Positions 9,303 to 18,527 of a stretch of 64,000 nt of DNA are shown piece by piece. The notes below the pieces were generated by a model. The model was not told where the DNA came from. It ran no database searches and worked only from the letters and a program-made list of their open reading frames with translations. The DNA is taken from positions 2,229,875-2,293,874 of the forward strand of contig NZ_JAHTBK010000001.1 of the NCBI RefSeq assembly GCF_020177575.1. Reading direction: 5' to 3'. The stretch comes from Hasllibacter sp. MH4015 (GTDB lineage: Bacteria > Pseudomonadota > Alphaproteobacteria > Rhodobacterales > Rhodobacteraceae). The first letter of the stretch is position 1. Every line of letters starts with the position of its first letter. A program made the position numbers and the translations under genes.

Positions 9303-10193
9303 TCAGTTGCCCGCGTGCAGAACACGGCCCGCCACGGCGTCCAGCCGCGCGATCATGTCCGCATCCCGCGCCCCGGGCGCTGTCATGATCGCGTGGTCGA
9401 GGGCGCGGTCGCACCCGGCGTCACAGGCGGAGCGGTCGGGCGACAGGGCTTTCGCAATGCCCAAAACCATCGCGCGGGCCGCGGCGGCGTTGCCATGGAG
9501 CGTTTCGATGATGGCGGTGATGTCCACCGCGCCGTGGTCGGGATGCCAGCTGTCGTAATCGGTGATCATGGCGACGGAGGCGTAGCAAAGCTCCGCCTCG
9601 CGGGCCAGTTTCGCCTCGGGCATATTCGTCATGCCGATCACGTCACAGCCCCAGGCGCGGTACATCCGGCTTTCGGCGAGCGAGGAGAATTGCGGCCCTT
9701 CCATCGCAAGGTACGTGCCGCCCTTGTGGACGGTCACGCCCGCGTCCCGCGCGGCAGCCTCGGCCACGTCAGACAGGTGCGGGCAGACCGGGTGGGCGAC
9801 GGAGACATGGGCGACGCAGCCGCTGCCGAAGAAGCTCTTGTCCCGCGCGAAGGTGCGGTCGATGAATTGGTCGACGATCACGAAATCGCCCGGCGCCATC
9901 TCCTCCCGGAAGGAGCCGCAGGCGGAGACCGAGACGACATCGGTCACACCGATCCGCTTGAGCGCGTCGATATTGGCGCGGTAGGGCACGTCGGTGGGGG
10001 AATGGACATGGCCGCGCCCGTGGCGGGGCAGGAAGCTGAGCGTCAGGTCTCCCAGCCGACCGGTGAGGATCGCGTCGGACGGCGTGCCGAAGGGGCTCTC
10101 GACCTCCTGCCACGCGGCCCCTTGCAGCCCGTCGATCTGGTAAAGACCCGATCCGCCGATGATTGCCAGATGCCTGTCCATGCGCGCCCCCAT
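9303..10193 (-). CDS. mtnP: S-methyl-5'-thioadenosine phosphorylase
   Basis: A 296-residue enzyme of the PNP/MTAP family. It cleaves methylthioadenosine with phosphate to adenine and methylthioribose-1-phosphate in methionine salvage. Visible signatures: N-terminal IIGGSGLY, phosphate-binding FLPRHGRGH, VSVSACGSFREEM, and the nucleoside site EGPQFSSLAESRMYR with MTNMPEAKLAREAE. The released adenine would be recycled by the apt product encoded 4 kb away. The start could also be the second ATG at 10181; AGGT upstream of 10193 favours the longer form. Confidence 0.93.
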   Translation of the reverse strand: MGARMDRHLAIIGGSGLYQIDGLQGAAWQEVESPFGTPSDAILTGRLGDLTLSFLPRHGRGHVHSPTDVPYRANIDALKRIGVTDVVSVSACGSFREEMAPGDFVIVDQFIDRTFARDKSFFGSGCVAHVSVAHPVCPHLSDVAEAAARDAGVTVHKGGTYLAMEGPQFSSLAESRMYRAWGCDVIGMTNMPEAKLAREAELCYASVAMITDYDSWHPDHGAVDITAIIETLHGNAAAARAMVLGIAKALSPDRSACDAGCDRALDHAIMTAPGARDADMIARLDAVAGRVLHAGN

Positions 10194-10388
10194 TTGACCT
10201 CACACAGCGTCGCACCGGCAGAGCGGTGACGCAATGGCGCCGATGCGCGCCCCTTGCCGCACGGCGGCATAGCAAGTATGCGCAAGAATACCGTGACTTG
10301 GGCGGACAAGCCCCGTAGGTCGTCGCGGAGAAATTCGACGGCGGAGCACGCGTGAACCTTCGCCCGATTGCCCTGATTTGAGGTGAGT

Positions 10389-12062
10389 ATGACCCGCATC
10401 CTGATGGCCGCGGCCAAGAACCGTTTGTCGCCCGAGCTGACCAATATGGGCCATGGCTGGGGCGCGAACCGGATGAAGATCGAGATCCTGGCGGGTCTGA
10501 CCGTGGCGCTGGCGCTGGTGCCCGAAGCGGTGGCGTTTGCCTTCGTGGCGGGCGTGCATCCGTTGGTGGGGCTCTATGCGGCGTTCATCGTGGGCCTGAT
10601 CACGGCGGTGATCGGCGGGCGGCCCGGCATGATCTCGGGCGCGACGGGGGCGCTGGCGGTGGTGATGGTGGCGCTGGTGGCCGAACACGGGGTCGAATAC
10701 CTGTTCGCGACCGTCATCCTGATGGGGCTGATCCAGATTACCGTGGGCGTCCTGCGATGGGGCAAGTTCATCCGGCTGGTGCCGCATCCGGTGATGCTGG
10801 GCTTCGTGAACGGGCTGGCCATCGTGATTTTCCTGGCACAGTTGAGCCAATTTCAGGTGCCGGGATCGGCGGAGGCGTCGGGCCATGGCATGGCGGGCGG
10901 CGACTGGCTGCCCGGCCCGCAACTGGCGATGATGCTGGCGCTTGTGGCGCTGACCATGGCGATCATCTGGCTGTTGCCCAAGGTCACAACGATCATCCCT
11001 GCGCCGCTGGCCGGCATCGGGATCACCGCGGCCATCGTGCTGGTCTTTTCCATCGACGTGCCGCGCGTGGGCGACCTGGCGGAGATCGCGGGCGGCTTCC
11101 CGGCCTTCCACATGCCCTTCAGCTTCAGCGGCGAACCCACGGCGGGGCTTTACGGCGACCTGCTGGCCCCCTTCACGATGGAGACGTTCTGGATCATCCT
11201 GCCTTACGCGCTGATCCTGTCGGCCATCGGCCTGATCGAGAGCCTTCTGACCCTGAACCTGGTGGGCGAGATCACGGGCGAAAAGGGCGGCGCGTCGCAG
11301 GAATGCGTGGCTCAGGGCGTGGCCAACACCGTCACCGGCTTTTTCGGCGGCATGGGCGGCTGCGCGATGATCGGGCAGTCGATGATCAACGTGAAATCGG
11401 GCGCGCGGACCCGTATCGCTGGGATCGCCGCGGCGCTTTTCCTTTTGTCCTTCATCCTGATCGGCGCACCCCTGATCGAGCAGATCCCGCTGGCCGCACT
11501 TGTCGGCGTGATGTTCATGGTGGTGATCGGGACCTTCGCCTGGAACAGCCTGACGATCCTGTTCAAGGTGCCGCGCACCGATGCGATTGTCATCATCCTT
11601 GTGACCGTCGTGACGGTTGCCACGGACCTCGCCACGGCGGTGGTCGTGGGCGTCATCGTCTCCGCCCTCGCCTATAGCTGGCAGAACGCCACACGCATCC
11701 ACGCAATCACCCGCGACAGCGCGACGGAGAAGGGTGCCAAGGTCTACGAGATCCAAGGGCCGCTATTCTTCGGCTCCGCCGACGGGTTCATGGAATTGTT
11801 CGAGATCGAAAGCGACCCCGACACCGTGATCGTCGATTTCAACGGCAGCCGGGTGGTGGACCAATCGGCGCTTCAGGCGATCGAGGCGGTGGCCGGCAAA
11901 TACGAGGCCGCGAACAAGCGCATCATGCTGCGCCACCTGAGCCGGGATTGTCATCGCCTGCTGTCCAAGGCGGGCCACCTGATGGTCGATAGCGACGATG
12001 ACCCGGATTACGAGATCGCCACGGATTACTCGGTTCGCACGGGGATTTTGGGCGACCATTGA
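10389..12062 (+). CDS. SulP family anion transporter with STAS domain
   Basis: A 557-residue inner-membrane carrier. About ten to twelve hydrophobic helices occupy residues 25-430 and a C-terminal STAS domain begins near residue 440 (GAKVYEIQGPLFFGSADGF). Family members move sulfate, bicarbonate, C4-dicarboxylates or other anions. This subtype with ALVPEAVAFAFVAG and GGMGGCAMIGQSMIN is often annotated as sulfate permease, but the substrate cannot be assigned. The ATG at 10389 has GAGGTG directly upstream. It runs convergent to the flavin-reductase gene, whose end lies 19 bp away. Confidence 0.9.
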   Translation: MTRILMAAAKNRLSPELTNMGHGWGANRMKIEILAGLTVALALVPEAVAFAFVAGVHPLVGLYAAFIVGLITAVIGGRPGMISGATGALAVVMVALVAEHGVEYLFATVILMGLIQITVGVLRWGKFIRLVPHPVMLGFVNGLAIVIFLAQLSQFQVPGSAEASGHGMAGGDWLPGPQLAMMLALVALTMAIIWLLPKVTTIIPAPLAGIGITAAIVLVFSIDVPRVGDLAEIAGGFPAFHMPFSFSGEPTAGLYGDLLAPFTMETFWIILPYALILSAIGLIESLLTLNLVGEITGEKGGASQECVAQGVANTVTGFFGGMGGCAMIGQSMINVKSGARTRIAGIAAALFLLSFILIGAPLIEQIPLAALVGVMFMVVIGTFAWNSLTILFKVPRTDAIVIILVTVVTVATDLATAVVVGVIVSALAYSWQNATRIHAITRDSATEKGAKVYEIQGPLFFGSADGFMELFEIESDPDTVIVDFNGSRVVDQSALQAIEAVAGKYEAANKRIMLRHLSRDCHRLLSKAGHLMVDSDDDPDYEIATDYSVRTGILGDH

Positions 12063-12081
12063 GCCGCGGGCGGCTGGCCTT

Positions 12082-12687
12082 CTATTCCCCCGGGCGGTTC
12101 AGCGAGAAGACCTCGCGCACGACGGAATAGTCGCGGTATCCCAACCGGGTCAGCGGGTTGAAGCGGGTCACGTCGAAGATACCGTCGACCAGGCAATCGT
12201 CGCGCAGATGGACGCCCACGACCTCCCCGAAGACGGCGAAATTCGCCTCGCCCGGCAATTGCACGATTTGGCTCAGGCGGCATTCGAGGTTGGCGGGCGC
12301 GTCTGCCACGCGGGAACACGCGATCTCGGCGCAGTCCTCGCGCCTGATCCCGGCATCGGTGAATTCATCAACCTCCTTCGGCCAGGGACCGGAGGTTTGG
12401 TTCATCGCGTCCCGGGCGGCATATTCCACGATGTTCACGCAAAAGACGCCCGTGTCGCGGATATTGGCGACGCTGTCTTTCGTATCGCCCCGATCCTCCT
12501 TGGCGGAGGTGGAGGAAAACATGACCTGCGGCGGCACGTAGGCGACGGCGTTGAAGAAGGAATAGGGCGCGAGGTTGTCCTGCCCGTCCGCGCCCCGGCT
12601 GGAGATCCAGCCAATCGGGCGCGGCGTGACGACGGCGTTGAAGGGATTGTGCGGCAGGCCGTGGCCATCGGCGGGGCGGTAATACAT
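12082..12687 (-). CDS. Flavin reductase family protein (FMN-binding split barrel)
   Basis: A 201-residue protein that begins MYYRPADGHGLPHNPFNAVV followed by TPRPIGWISS, the usual opening of the flavin reductase-like/DIM6-NTAB family. These bind FMN and reduce it with NAD(P)H or serve as the reductase of two-component monooxygenases. No monooxygenase is encoded nearby, so the partner is unknown. The ATG at 12687 starts the recognisable domain; a much longer upstream open frame overlaps the divergent GNAT gene and is not believed. Confidence 0.85.
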   Translation of the reverse strand: MYYRPADGHGLPHNPFNAVVTPRPIGWISSRGADGQDNLAPYSFFNAVAYVPPQVMFSSTSAKEDRGDTKDSVANIRDTGVFCVNIVEYAARDAMNQTSGPWPKEVDEFTDAGIRREDCAEIACSRVADAPANLECRLSQIVQLPGEANFAVFGEVVGVHLRDDCLVDGIFDVTRFNPLTRLGYRDYSVVREVFSLNRPGE

Positions 12688-12780
12688 GGAAGGCGCACCT
12701 TTCGTCGTGGTTTGGCAAAGACCTAGCCCCATGCTACGCCCATGGCCAGAGGCAGCGCAGGTCCAGACGACCCCCGGCAG

Positions 12781-13269
12781 ATGTACCAGCTCAGACGTGA
12801 AACCGACGATGACCGCGCCGAGGTGGAGGCGCTTTTCGACACCTGTTTCGCGCCGGGGCGCGAGGCGCTGTCGTCCTATCGCCTGCGTGACGGGGTGCCG
12901 CCGATTGCTGAATTGTGCGTCGTGGCGCGCGACGACCTGCACATCGTCGCGGGCGCCGTGCGGTTCTGGCCGGTCCTGGTCGGCCGGAGCGAGGCGTTGC
13001 TGCTTGGCCCCATCGCGGTCCATCCCACCCGGCAGGGGGAGGGATTGGGCGCCCAGATGATGGAGGATGGATTGGCACGCGCGCGGGCGGCCGGGTGGGC
13101 CCGCATCTTGTTGGTGGGCGATGCGCCTTATTACGCACGCTTCGGTTTCGCGCGGCTTGCGGGTGTTGAGATGCCGCCGCCCACCAACCCCGACCGCATC
13201 CTGGGTGCGGGTCCGTGGGACGGCATCACCGGGCGGGTTCGCCGTTGGGGCGGGTCCGGACACGACTAA
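12781..13269 (+). CDS. GNAT family N-acetyltransferase
   Basis: About 162 residues with the acetyl-CoA binding motif A (LLGPIAVHPTRQGEGLGAQM) and the C-terminal APYYARFGFARL loop typical of the YhbS-like branch of GNAT enzymes. It transfers acetyl from acetyl-CoA to an unknown amine. I place the start at MYQLRRETDDD because the domain begins there; an in-frame ATG at 12742 would add 13 residues. It is transcribed divergently from the flavin reductase. Confidence 0.82.
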   Translation: MYQLRRETDDDRAEVEALFDTCFAPGREALSSYRLRDGVPPIAELCVVARDDLHIVAGAVRFWPVLVGRSEALLLGPIAVHPTRQGEGLGAQMMEDGLARARAAGWARILLVGDAPYYARFGFARLAGVEMPPPTNPDRILGAGPWDGITGRVRRWGGSGHD

Positions 13270-13347
13270 AGCAAGCGCGCAACAGGTGGCGGCCAATGCG
13301 CGCATCCGACTTGATCCAGCGCCGGAGCCGCGCCATCAATTTGCGCG

Positions 13348-14046
13348 ATGTGGCGTCTGTATCTCCTCTCCCTCGTCCTGCTTGCCCTGCCCGCGCCGCG
13401 TGGCGGATCGGCGCAGGAATTCCTCGTGGTGCCGGACCTCGTCTCGGACGAAGCGTTCTATCGCATGGTGGCCTGCGCCGCGCCGCCCGGGGGCGAATGC
13501 GGCAAGCCCTTCATCTTCTGGCCCGAAGAACAGCGCCTGAACCTGCGGGTGGGGATCGCGACCTCTGCCGACAGTTTCCCCGATTACAAGCTCGACCTCG
13601 TGGATGCTGCCATCGACGCGGCCATCGACGAGATCAACGGGGCGGGCGCGCACCTGTTTCTTGAACGGGTCTACGAGGGGGAGATGGATATTCCGCTGCA
13701 CCTGGTCGAAGCGCCCCAGGGCGGGGTTATCGAAGGCACCGGCGTGGAGGAGCTGGACGGCTCCTCCATCGCCATTGGCCGGGTCGCGATCCGCTCCCGC
13801 GGGGCGGACATCGTTGCGGCCACAATCGCCATCAGCCAGGATATCCGGCGGCGCGAGATCGCGTCGGTCGTGCTGGAGGAACTGGTGCAATCGCTCGGCC
13901 TTGTCACGGACATCGCCTCCCCCGCCTACGAGGATTCGATCTTCGCGGAGAACGGCAACAACATGACCCGCCTGCGCGGTCAGGATGCCGCCGCCCTGCG
14001 CCGCCATTACCCCCGCCCCGGCGTGCCCGAGCGCGGGTCGGACTAA
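13348..14046 (+). CDS. Secreted DUF2927 family protein
   Basis: A 232-residue protein with a clear signal peptide (MWRLYLLSLVLLALPAPRGGSAQ, in two parts: charged start, hydrophobic core, AQ cleavage site). The mature part matches the DUF2927 family common in Rhodobacterales. Segments such as VVLEELVQSLGLVTD with the following NGNNMTRL are the conserved C-terminal block, resembling a degenerate metalloprotease helix, but no HExxH is present. Likely periplasmic or exported; function unknown. It lies 30 bp upstream of apt and may be co-transcribed with it. Confidence 0.8.
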   Translation: MWRLYLLSLVLLALPAPRGGSAQEFLVVPDLVSDEAFYRMVACAAPPGGECGKPFIFWPEEQRLNLRVGIATSADSFPDYKLDLVDAAIDAAIDEINGAGAHLFLERVYEGEMDIPLHLVEAPQGGVIEGTGVEELDGSSIAIGRVAIRSRGADIVAATIAISQDIRRREIASVVLEELVQSLGLVTDIASPAYEDSIFAENGNNMTRLRGQDAAALRRHYPRPGVPERGSD

Positions 14047-14076
14047 GCCCCCATCGCCGGCAAGGAGCCCGCAGAC

Positions 14077-14616
14077 ATGATCGCCCAGAAAAGCGTCCGA
14101 GATTACATAAGAACGATCCCGGATTTCCCTCACGAGGGCATCTTGTTCCGCGATGTCACCACGCTGTTCCAGGACCCGAGGGGGTTCCGGCTGGCCGTCG
14201 ACCAATTGCTGTCACCCTTCGTGGGCGAGACGATTGACGCGGTTGCAGGGCTGGAGGCGCGCGGCTTCATCCTGGGCGGCGCGGTGGCGCACCAGCTGTC
14301 CAAGGGCTTCGTGCCGGTGCGCAAGAAGGGCAAACTGCCCGCCGCCACGATCGAGCAGGCCTACAAGCTGGAATACGGCGAGGCGGTCGTGGAGATCCAC
14401 GACGATGCCGTGGCCCCCGGCGACAAGGTGCTGATCGTCGACGACCTTCTGGCCACCGGCGGCACGGCGGAGGCGGGCATCAAGCTGATCGAGCGGCTGG
14501 GGGCCGAGGTGATTGGATGCGCCTTCGTGGTCGACCTGCCCGATCTGGGCGGGCGCGCGAAGCTGGAGGCGATGGGCGTCCCGGTCCACGCGATCTGCAC
14601 CTACGAGGGGCTTTGA
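14077..14616 (+). CDS. apt: Adenine phosphoribosyltransferase
   Basis: A 179-residue cytoplasmic enzyme that converts adenine and PRPP to AMP. It has the usual family length, the N-terminal [17 protein letters not shown] block and the PRPP-binding signature [14 protein letters not shown]. It works downstream of the mtnP product, which releases adenine. The start is preceded by AAGGAG. It is the last backbone gene before tRNA-Leu and the integrated element. Downstream, the 12-mer CGTTAACCGTCC occurs twice (around 14640 and 14653), in what is otherwise an empty 215-bp spacer. Confidence 0.96.
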   Translation: MIAQKSVRDYIRTIPDFPHEGILFRDVTTLFQDPRGFRLAVDQLLSPFVGETIDAVAGLEARGFILGGAVAHQLSKGFVPVRKKGKLPAATIEQAYKLEYGEAVVEIHDDAVAPGDKVLIVDDLLATGGTAEAGIKLIERLGAEVIGCAFVVDLPDLGGRAKLEAMGVPVHAICTYEGL

Positions 14617-14831
14617 GCGCGCGTGCGGTAACGCTCCGTCGTTAACCGTCCTTCGTTAACCGTCCATTAAGGGATTTCCCCGTAACGTTCGGCATCCGCC
14701 GCCTGGTCGGCGGACTTCTGTGCTTGTGTACCCAGATGCTGCACGTCCCGACCCCAATCCGGGGCGTGCAGCTACGGCGCGGGGCTCTTCCATTGTCATC
14801 CCTGCCCGGCCCCGCTACCGATAGGCGCGAT

Positions 14832-14919
14832 GCGGGCGTGATGGAATTGGTAGACATACCAGACTTAAAATCTGTTGGGCCTTGTGCCCGTGCGGGTTCA
14901 AGTCCCGCCGCCCGCACCA
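14832..14919 (+). tRNA. tRNA-Leu (anticodon TAA), integration target
   Basis: The 88-nt sequence folds as a type II tRNA. The acceptor GCGGGCG pairs with CGCCCGC, the anticodon loop CTTAAAA contains TAA, a long variable arm (GGGCCTTGTGCCC) follows, and the T arm is GCGGGTTCAAGTCCCGC. The 3' CCA is encoded. The last four bases plus the next two belong to the 8-bp core GCACCATT, which recurs at 36906, and the serine recombinase gene ends inside the T arm. The element therefore preserved the tRNA when it inserted. Confidence 0.95.
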
Positions 14920-16454
14920 TTCTTCAAAACAGACCCCCAATCCCCCTTCAACGCCTTGAAGGGCATGGATATTTCGGGAGTTCTAGGTCCTTGATTTCGG
15001 TCATATGCGACGGGCCCCTGGAAGGCCAGTTTCAGTACCAATCGTTGTATGCTGGCCTGCCCGCTTTCCCAGAGTTTCCAAGGGTTTGAGAGGAATCGTA
15101 AGGCGAGTTCTAGTTTTTCATCGAAGGCGCGTTGCGGCGGTTGCTCTTTGAGCGCCGTTTCACTCAATCGAGCCTTGTCATACTCGAGCTTGGCGATTTT
15201 ATCTTCGTATGCACGGATGACGGCGCTGTTGCTGGCTTCCACAATCCGACCAAGCAGCTGATCAATCTCCGTCTCGACCTTCGCCATTTGACGCTTCGCA
15301 GCTTGTACTTTGGCCTTGGCTTGTTCGGCCCGCATGGCCCATGCGTCCTGGAACATACGCGTTGTAATCGCGATGAGCCCCCCCGTTGGCTGGAGATCTT
15401 TGATGATCTCGCCAACTTGTGCCTCCAACCGATCCCGAGGAATCGACTTCCCGTAGGCCTCGCAGCCTTTGGTCTGGCAGAGATAATAAGCGTAGCGCTT
15501 GTACTTGCCCTTCGACCAGCTGGAGCGCAGCGGCGCATCACAGCAAGCGCAGGTGGCGATGCCGCGCAGCGCGAAGTCATTCCCGATGTTTTTGCGCTGG
15601 GGCGCGTGAGACGCTCCTAGGCGACGCTCTTGCACCTTTTCAAAGATATCCATGGAAACCAAAGGCTCATGCTGGGCCTTGATCCAATTCAGCTTGTAGC
15701 GCTCGGAACAAATGTACCCGGCATAGATTGGATGTGAGAGAATATCGGCCACACGCTGACTGGTCACCGCGCCGTGTCTGTTGCGGGGGAAGTCAAGAAA
15801 GCTCGCAAAGAAGCGTTGAACTTCCGCCTGAGTTGCAAAGCGCCCAGACGCGAACCCCTCAAATCCTTCACGCACAATCGCATCGAATGGTGGATTGGCG
15901 ACAAGCACTTTCCCCCGGCCCTTGATGGTCTGATACCGATAGCCGATGGGCGCGGTGTGGATCCAATAACCATTCTCCATCCGCGCCTGCATCTTCTGGG
16001 CCACCTGACGGCCATTCTGTTTGCGCTCCAGCTGCCCTTGAGCGGCGAGGATGGTCTCGATGAACTCGCCCTCAGGCGTGTCTTCAAAGTTGAAGTTCAG
16101 GCACTCGACCTTGGCGTCCCGCTCGCGGAAGGCATCGCGCAGGCGAAAGTGGAAATCACGGTCGCGCGCGAAGCGCTTGAGATCGTCGAAGATCACCACA
16201 AACCGCTCATCAGGTTGCGCATCAAGGAACGACAACAGCGCAACCATCCCAGGCCGCTTCATGAAGTCTCCGCCGCCGGTGATGGTATCTGGAAAGACGG
16301 CGGCAACGTCATAGCCCTTGGAGGCCGCGTATTGCCGACAGCGCGTCTCCTGGCTCTCCAGCCCATGACCCTCAGATTCCTGAGCTTTCGAGCTCACACG
16401 GCAATAGATCAGGGCCTTGGTACATCCTGTTTGTTGCTCATCTACTTGTGCCAT
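14898..16454 (-). CDS. Large serine recombinase (integrase of the element)
   Basis: A 518-residue recombinase. The N-terminal resolvase-like catalytic domain has the nucleophile in ALIYCRVSSKAQES (S21 or S22) and the arginine-bearing FDDLKRFARDRDF. It is followed by a recombinase domain, a zinc ribbon (CACC...C...C, about residues 310-350) and a coiled coil near 370-440. It would catalyse integration and excision at tRNA-Leu. The last five codons and the stop are antisense to the tRNA. In the circular element the frame would bypass this stop and continue for 50 further residues (see findings). It overlaps the upstream small gene by 13 bp. Confidence 0.92.
   Translation of the reverse strand: MAQVDEQQTGCTKALIYCRVSSKAQESEGHGLESQETRCRQYAASKGYDVAAVFPDTITGGGDFMKRPGMVALLSFLDAQPDERFVVIFDDLKRFARDRDFHFRLRDAFRERDAKVECLNFNFEDTPEGEFIETILAAQGQLERKQNGRQVAQKMQARMENGYWIHTAPIGYRYQTIKGRGKVLVANPPFDAIVREGFEGFASGRFATQAEVQRFFASFLDFPRNRHGAVTSQRVADILSHPIYAGYICSERYKLNWIKAQHEPLVSMDIFEKVQERRLGASHAPQRKNIGNDFALRGIATCACCDAPLRSSWSKGKYKRYAYYLCQTKGCEAYGKSIPRDRLEAQVGEIIKDLQPTGGLIAITTRMFQDAWAMRAEQAKAKVQAAKRQMAKVETEIDQLLGRIVEASNSAVIRAYEDKIAKLEYDKARLSETALKEQPPQRAFDEKLELALRFLSNPWKLWESGQASIQRLVLKLAFQGPVAYDRNQGPRTPEISMPFKALKGDWGSVLKNGAGGGT
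14914..14921 (+). repeat. Candidate attachment core at the tRNA end (GCACCATT)
   Basis: Eight bases covering the encoded tRNA 3' end and two more, repeated identically at 36906-36913. Serine recombinases normally use short cores, so a short repeat is expected. On the minus strand the core lies inside the recombinase gene (codons AAT GGT GC). Confidence 0.6.
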
Positions 16455-16753
16455 GTCTCGTCCTCCTCGCGCGCCGTTTGATCTGCTTCTTCTTGTGCCA
16501 ACAAGGATAGCAAATCCGGGGGATCATCGGACAAGGGATCGGCGCCTTGTCCACAGATTTGACGGACAGGATCGAGATCAAAGCCCATATCCACAAACAT
16601 CACGACGATGGACCAGAGCGTCTCAATCAGTTCCCGCTGCTGCTCAATCGGACGATCGCTCTCTTCTAACATGGCGGCATAGAGCTCCCAATCAACGGAG
16701 AGGCTTGGGATCTTATCTGTGGTTTGGTCACGGGGTGTCAGTGGCTGGGACAT
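16442..16753 (-). CDS. Small protein co-encoded with the recombinase
   Basis: A 103-residue acidic protein that I do not recognise. It contains a helical middle section (EQQRELIETLWSIVVMFVDM) and an acidic C-terminal tail. Its stop overlaps the recombinase start by 13 bp, so it is the first gene of the recombinase operon. That position suggests a recombination directionality factor or a regulator of the recombinase, but no DNA-binding motif is evident. The 170 bp upstream (16754-16926) is the divergent promoter region shared with the next gene. Confidence 0.7.
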   Translation of the reverse strand: MSQPLTPRDQTTDKIPSLSVDWELYAAMLEESDRPIEQQRELIETLWSIVVMFVDMGFDLDPVRQICGQGADPLSDDPPDLLSLLAQEEADQTAREEDETWHK

Positions 16754-16926
16754 GGCCGGTCCTTTCTTGTTTTTAGTTGTTGGGGGTCATGCTTGTTTTG
16801 CTGTCTGGCCTACAGGCGGACGCAATTGGAACAAATATAGAACAAACATGCCACACCTCGCGTGTCAGCGCAAGAATAATTTACAATGATCCTAGACGCT
16901 TAGCCTGTCTTTAGCATGGCGAACCG

Positions 16927-17754
16927 ATGACGTTCTTGGGTGATGCGGGGGTGAAATCGGGTGAAGAAATCATCGTTTGCACAGCTCAACGAGCGCAGTA
17001 TCACACCAGTATGGATGGCAAAGAAATTGATTGGATGGCTCTGTCATCGGAAGAGCGGCAAGGGCCGACAAAGCAGCTCTACGTAGTATTACGGGCGCTC
17101 CACAAAAAAATAGGTGGGCGGTTTGACCTGTTGCTGGAAGAGGCTCAGGGCAGCCCCTTGTCGACGACGGCAGACCCGTTCTCAAATATCAAGCGCGGCG
17201 TCTACGATAAGACGAAAACGCAAGCCATCCATGAGTGGATCGCTCGCAATCACTTTGAGTTTGGTCAGCGAAAAGCCCCGAAGCTTTTCCAGTATCGGAG
17301 GGTTTCGGAGTGGGACCAATTTATCAAGCAGTACGAGGTTGAGGGTGGTGTTACAGCCGTTCCACTTGGGCAGCTTGGTATTGCTCGCCGTTCGCCGCCG
17401 GACGACGGTGCAGCGCGGTTTCGGCTTGGGCAGCCGTATGGATTTCAAGTGGAAGTGCCTGAGCCTTGCTACATCGTTGCCTATGAAGGTGTGAGAGAGG
17501 CATGGCACCTGCTAGCCTTAGGTGAAGGAAAGCGTAGCTATCTTGTAAAGCTTCGGCCTGGCACGGCGGCGTTGCCGCAAACGTCGGACGGCACACCCAT
17601 CGAAATCGCCGAATATGACGATCCCAGTTTGCACACATTTGTATTCGTGCTGTGCTTTGGTCCAAAACCGCTCATCGATCAGAACAGTCTCATCACATAT
17701 GCCAAAGAGTATGTGGCAATTGTCTACACGCTGGAAGTGAGGTTCATCACCTAG
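16927..17754 (+). CDS. Hypothetical protein with DUF4384-like C-terminal half
   Basis: A protein of up to 275 residues. The C-terminal half (about 165-260: RLGQPYGFQVEVPEPCYIVA...EAWHLLALGEG... ...DDPSLHTFVFVL) looks like the beta-rich DUF4384/caspase-associated type of domain. The N-terminal half has an all-helical region (residues 35-120) of the sort found as adaptor domains in conflict systems. This assignment is by pattern only. A later ATG at 17011 is an equally good start. It is divergent from the recombinase operon and sits where cargo usually lies. Confidence 0.6.
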   Translation: MTFLGDAGVKSGEEIIVCTAQRAQYHTSMDGKEIDWMALSSEERQGPTKQLYVVLRALHKKIGGRFDLLLEEAQGSPLSTTADPFSNIKRGVYDKTKTQAIHEWIARNHFEFGQRKAPKLFQYRRVSEWDQFIKQYEVEGGVTAVPLGQLGIARRSPPDDGAARFRLGQPYGFQVEVPEPCYIVAYEGVREAWHLLALGEGKRSYLVKLRPGTAALPQTSDGTPIEIAEYDDPSLHTFVFVLCFGPKPLIDQNSLITYAKEYVAIVYTLEVRFIT

Positions 17755-17986
17755 TAGTGGCTGAGTTACGACAGATGCCGCATTTCATCCTATGGCTGCT
17801 CCGAGCGCGCTCCTACCAAGTTTCTGCAATGTCGCGAATGGCGACTTTCGGGTCTTGCATCTGGATTTTACCTACGAGGGACTATGCGTCTCACAGCTCG
17901 TTAAACTGAAACCGTTTTCTTCAATCAAGACGATTTCCTTTTCTCTTGCAACAATCTATGATTAGATATCAATAGGGAGTTTTTTT

Positions 17987-18322
17987 GTGGGTTTTGGATT
18001 TCGAAAATCATTTAAGATCGCGCCGGGTGTCAGAATTAACACTGGTAAGAGGGGCGCTTCAGTTAGTCTTGGAGGGAAAGGCCTAACTACAAATATCAGT
18101 AACCGCGGTACGCGTGTTACTGCTAGCATTCCCAAAACCGGCCTTAGCTACACTGCCACTTCCAGTGCGAAGCCAAAAGCCAAGGCTGCGTCAAAGCGGC
18201 GTTCAGAAGTAAGCCATCCTGCCGAAGTTAAGCCGGTCAAAAGGTCTATTCTTGGTACGATCTTCATGTGGATCGGGATATTTACAGTGGGACTCCTGAT
18301 AGTTGGTGCGTTGGCTGGCTAA
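17987..18322 (+). CDS. DUF4236 domain protein with C-terminal membrane segment
   Basis: A 111-residue protein starting at GTG. The first 50 residues (GFGFRKSFKIAPGVRINTGK with ASVSLGGKG and TASIPKTGLSY) are a clear DUF4236 domain, a short beta-rich unit of unknown function found in many small phage and mobile-element proteins. A lysine/alanine-rich linker and one transmembrane helix near the C-terminus follow (ILGTIFMWIGIFTVGLLIV). It probably faces the cytoplasm, anchored in the inner membrane. The 230 bp before it hold no recognisable gene. Confidence 0.75.
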   Translation: MGFGFRKSFKIAPGVRINTGKRGASVSLGGKGLTTNISNRGTRVTASIPKTGLSYTATSSAKPKAKAASKRRSEVSHPAEVKPVKRSILGTIFMWIGIFTVGLLIVGALAG

Positions 18323-18527
18323 CACCGCGCTATCCTTCACAACCAAAGGAGCTTTGGTGCGTACGTTATCACTTGTGCACCGGTTTAGAACCTCACCAAC
18401 ACGCACAACCTTTGTAATAAGTGTATTTAACGCAAATCGCGGGCTTAGGAACTGCTGCGCATAAAAAGCGGCCATCTACACCAACAATTTCTACGTCGGC
18501 TTCGTCCGAACAACTGACTTTGCACAT

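Noticed and set aside
10200-11756. A 518-codon minus-strand frame opposite the SulP gene
   Set aside because: Composition (runs of R, H, D, G, Q) is that of antisense to a membrane protein; no domain is visible.
14898-16454. Recombinase as a pseudogene truncated by the tRNA
   Set aside because: The catalytic, zinc-ribbon and coiled-coil regions are intact; the odd last residues are explained by integration at the core inside the gene.
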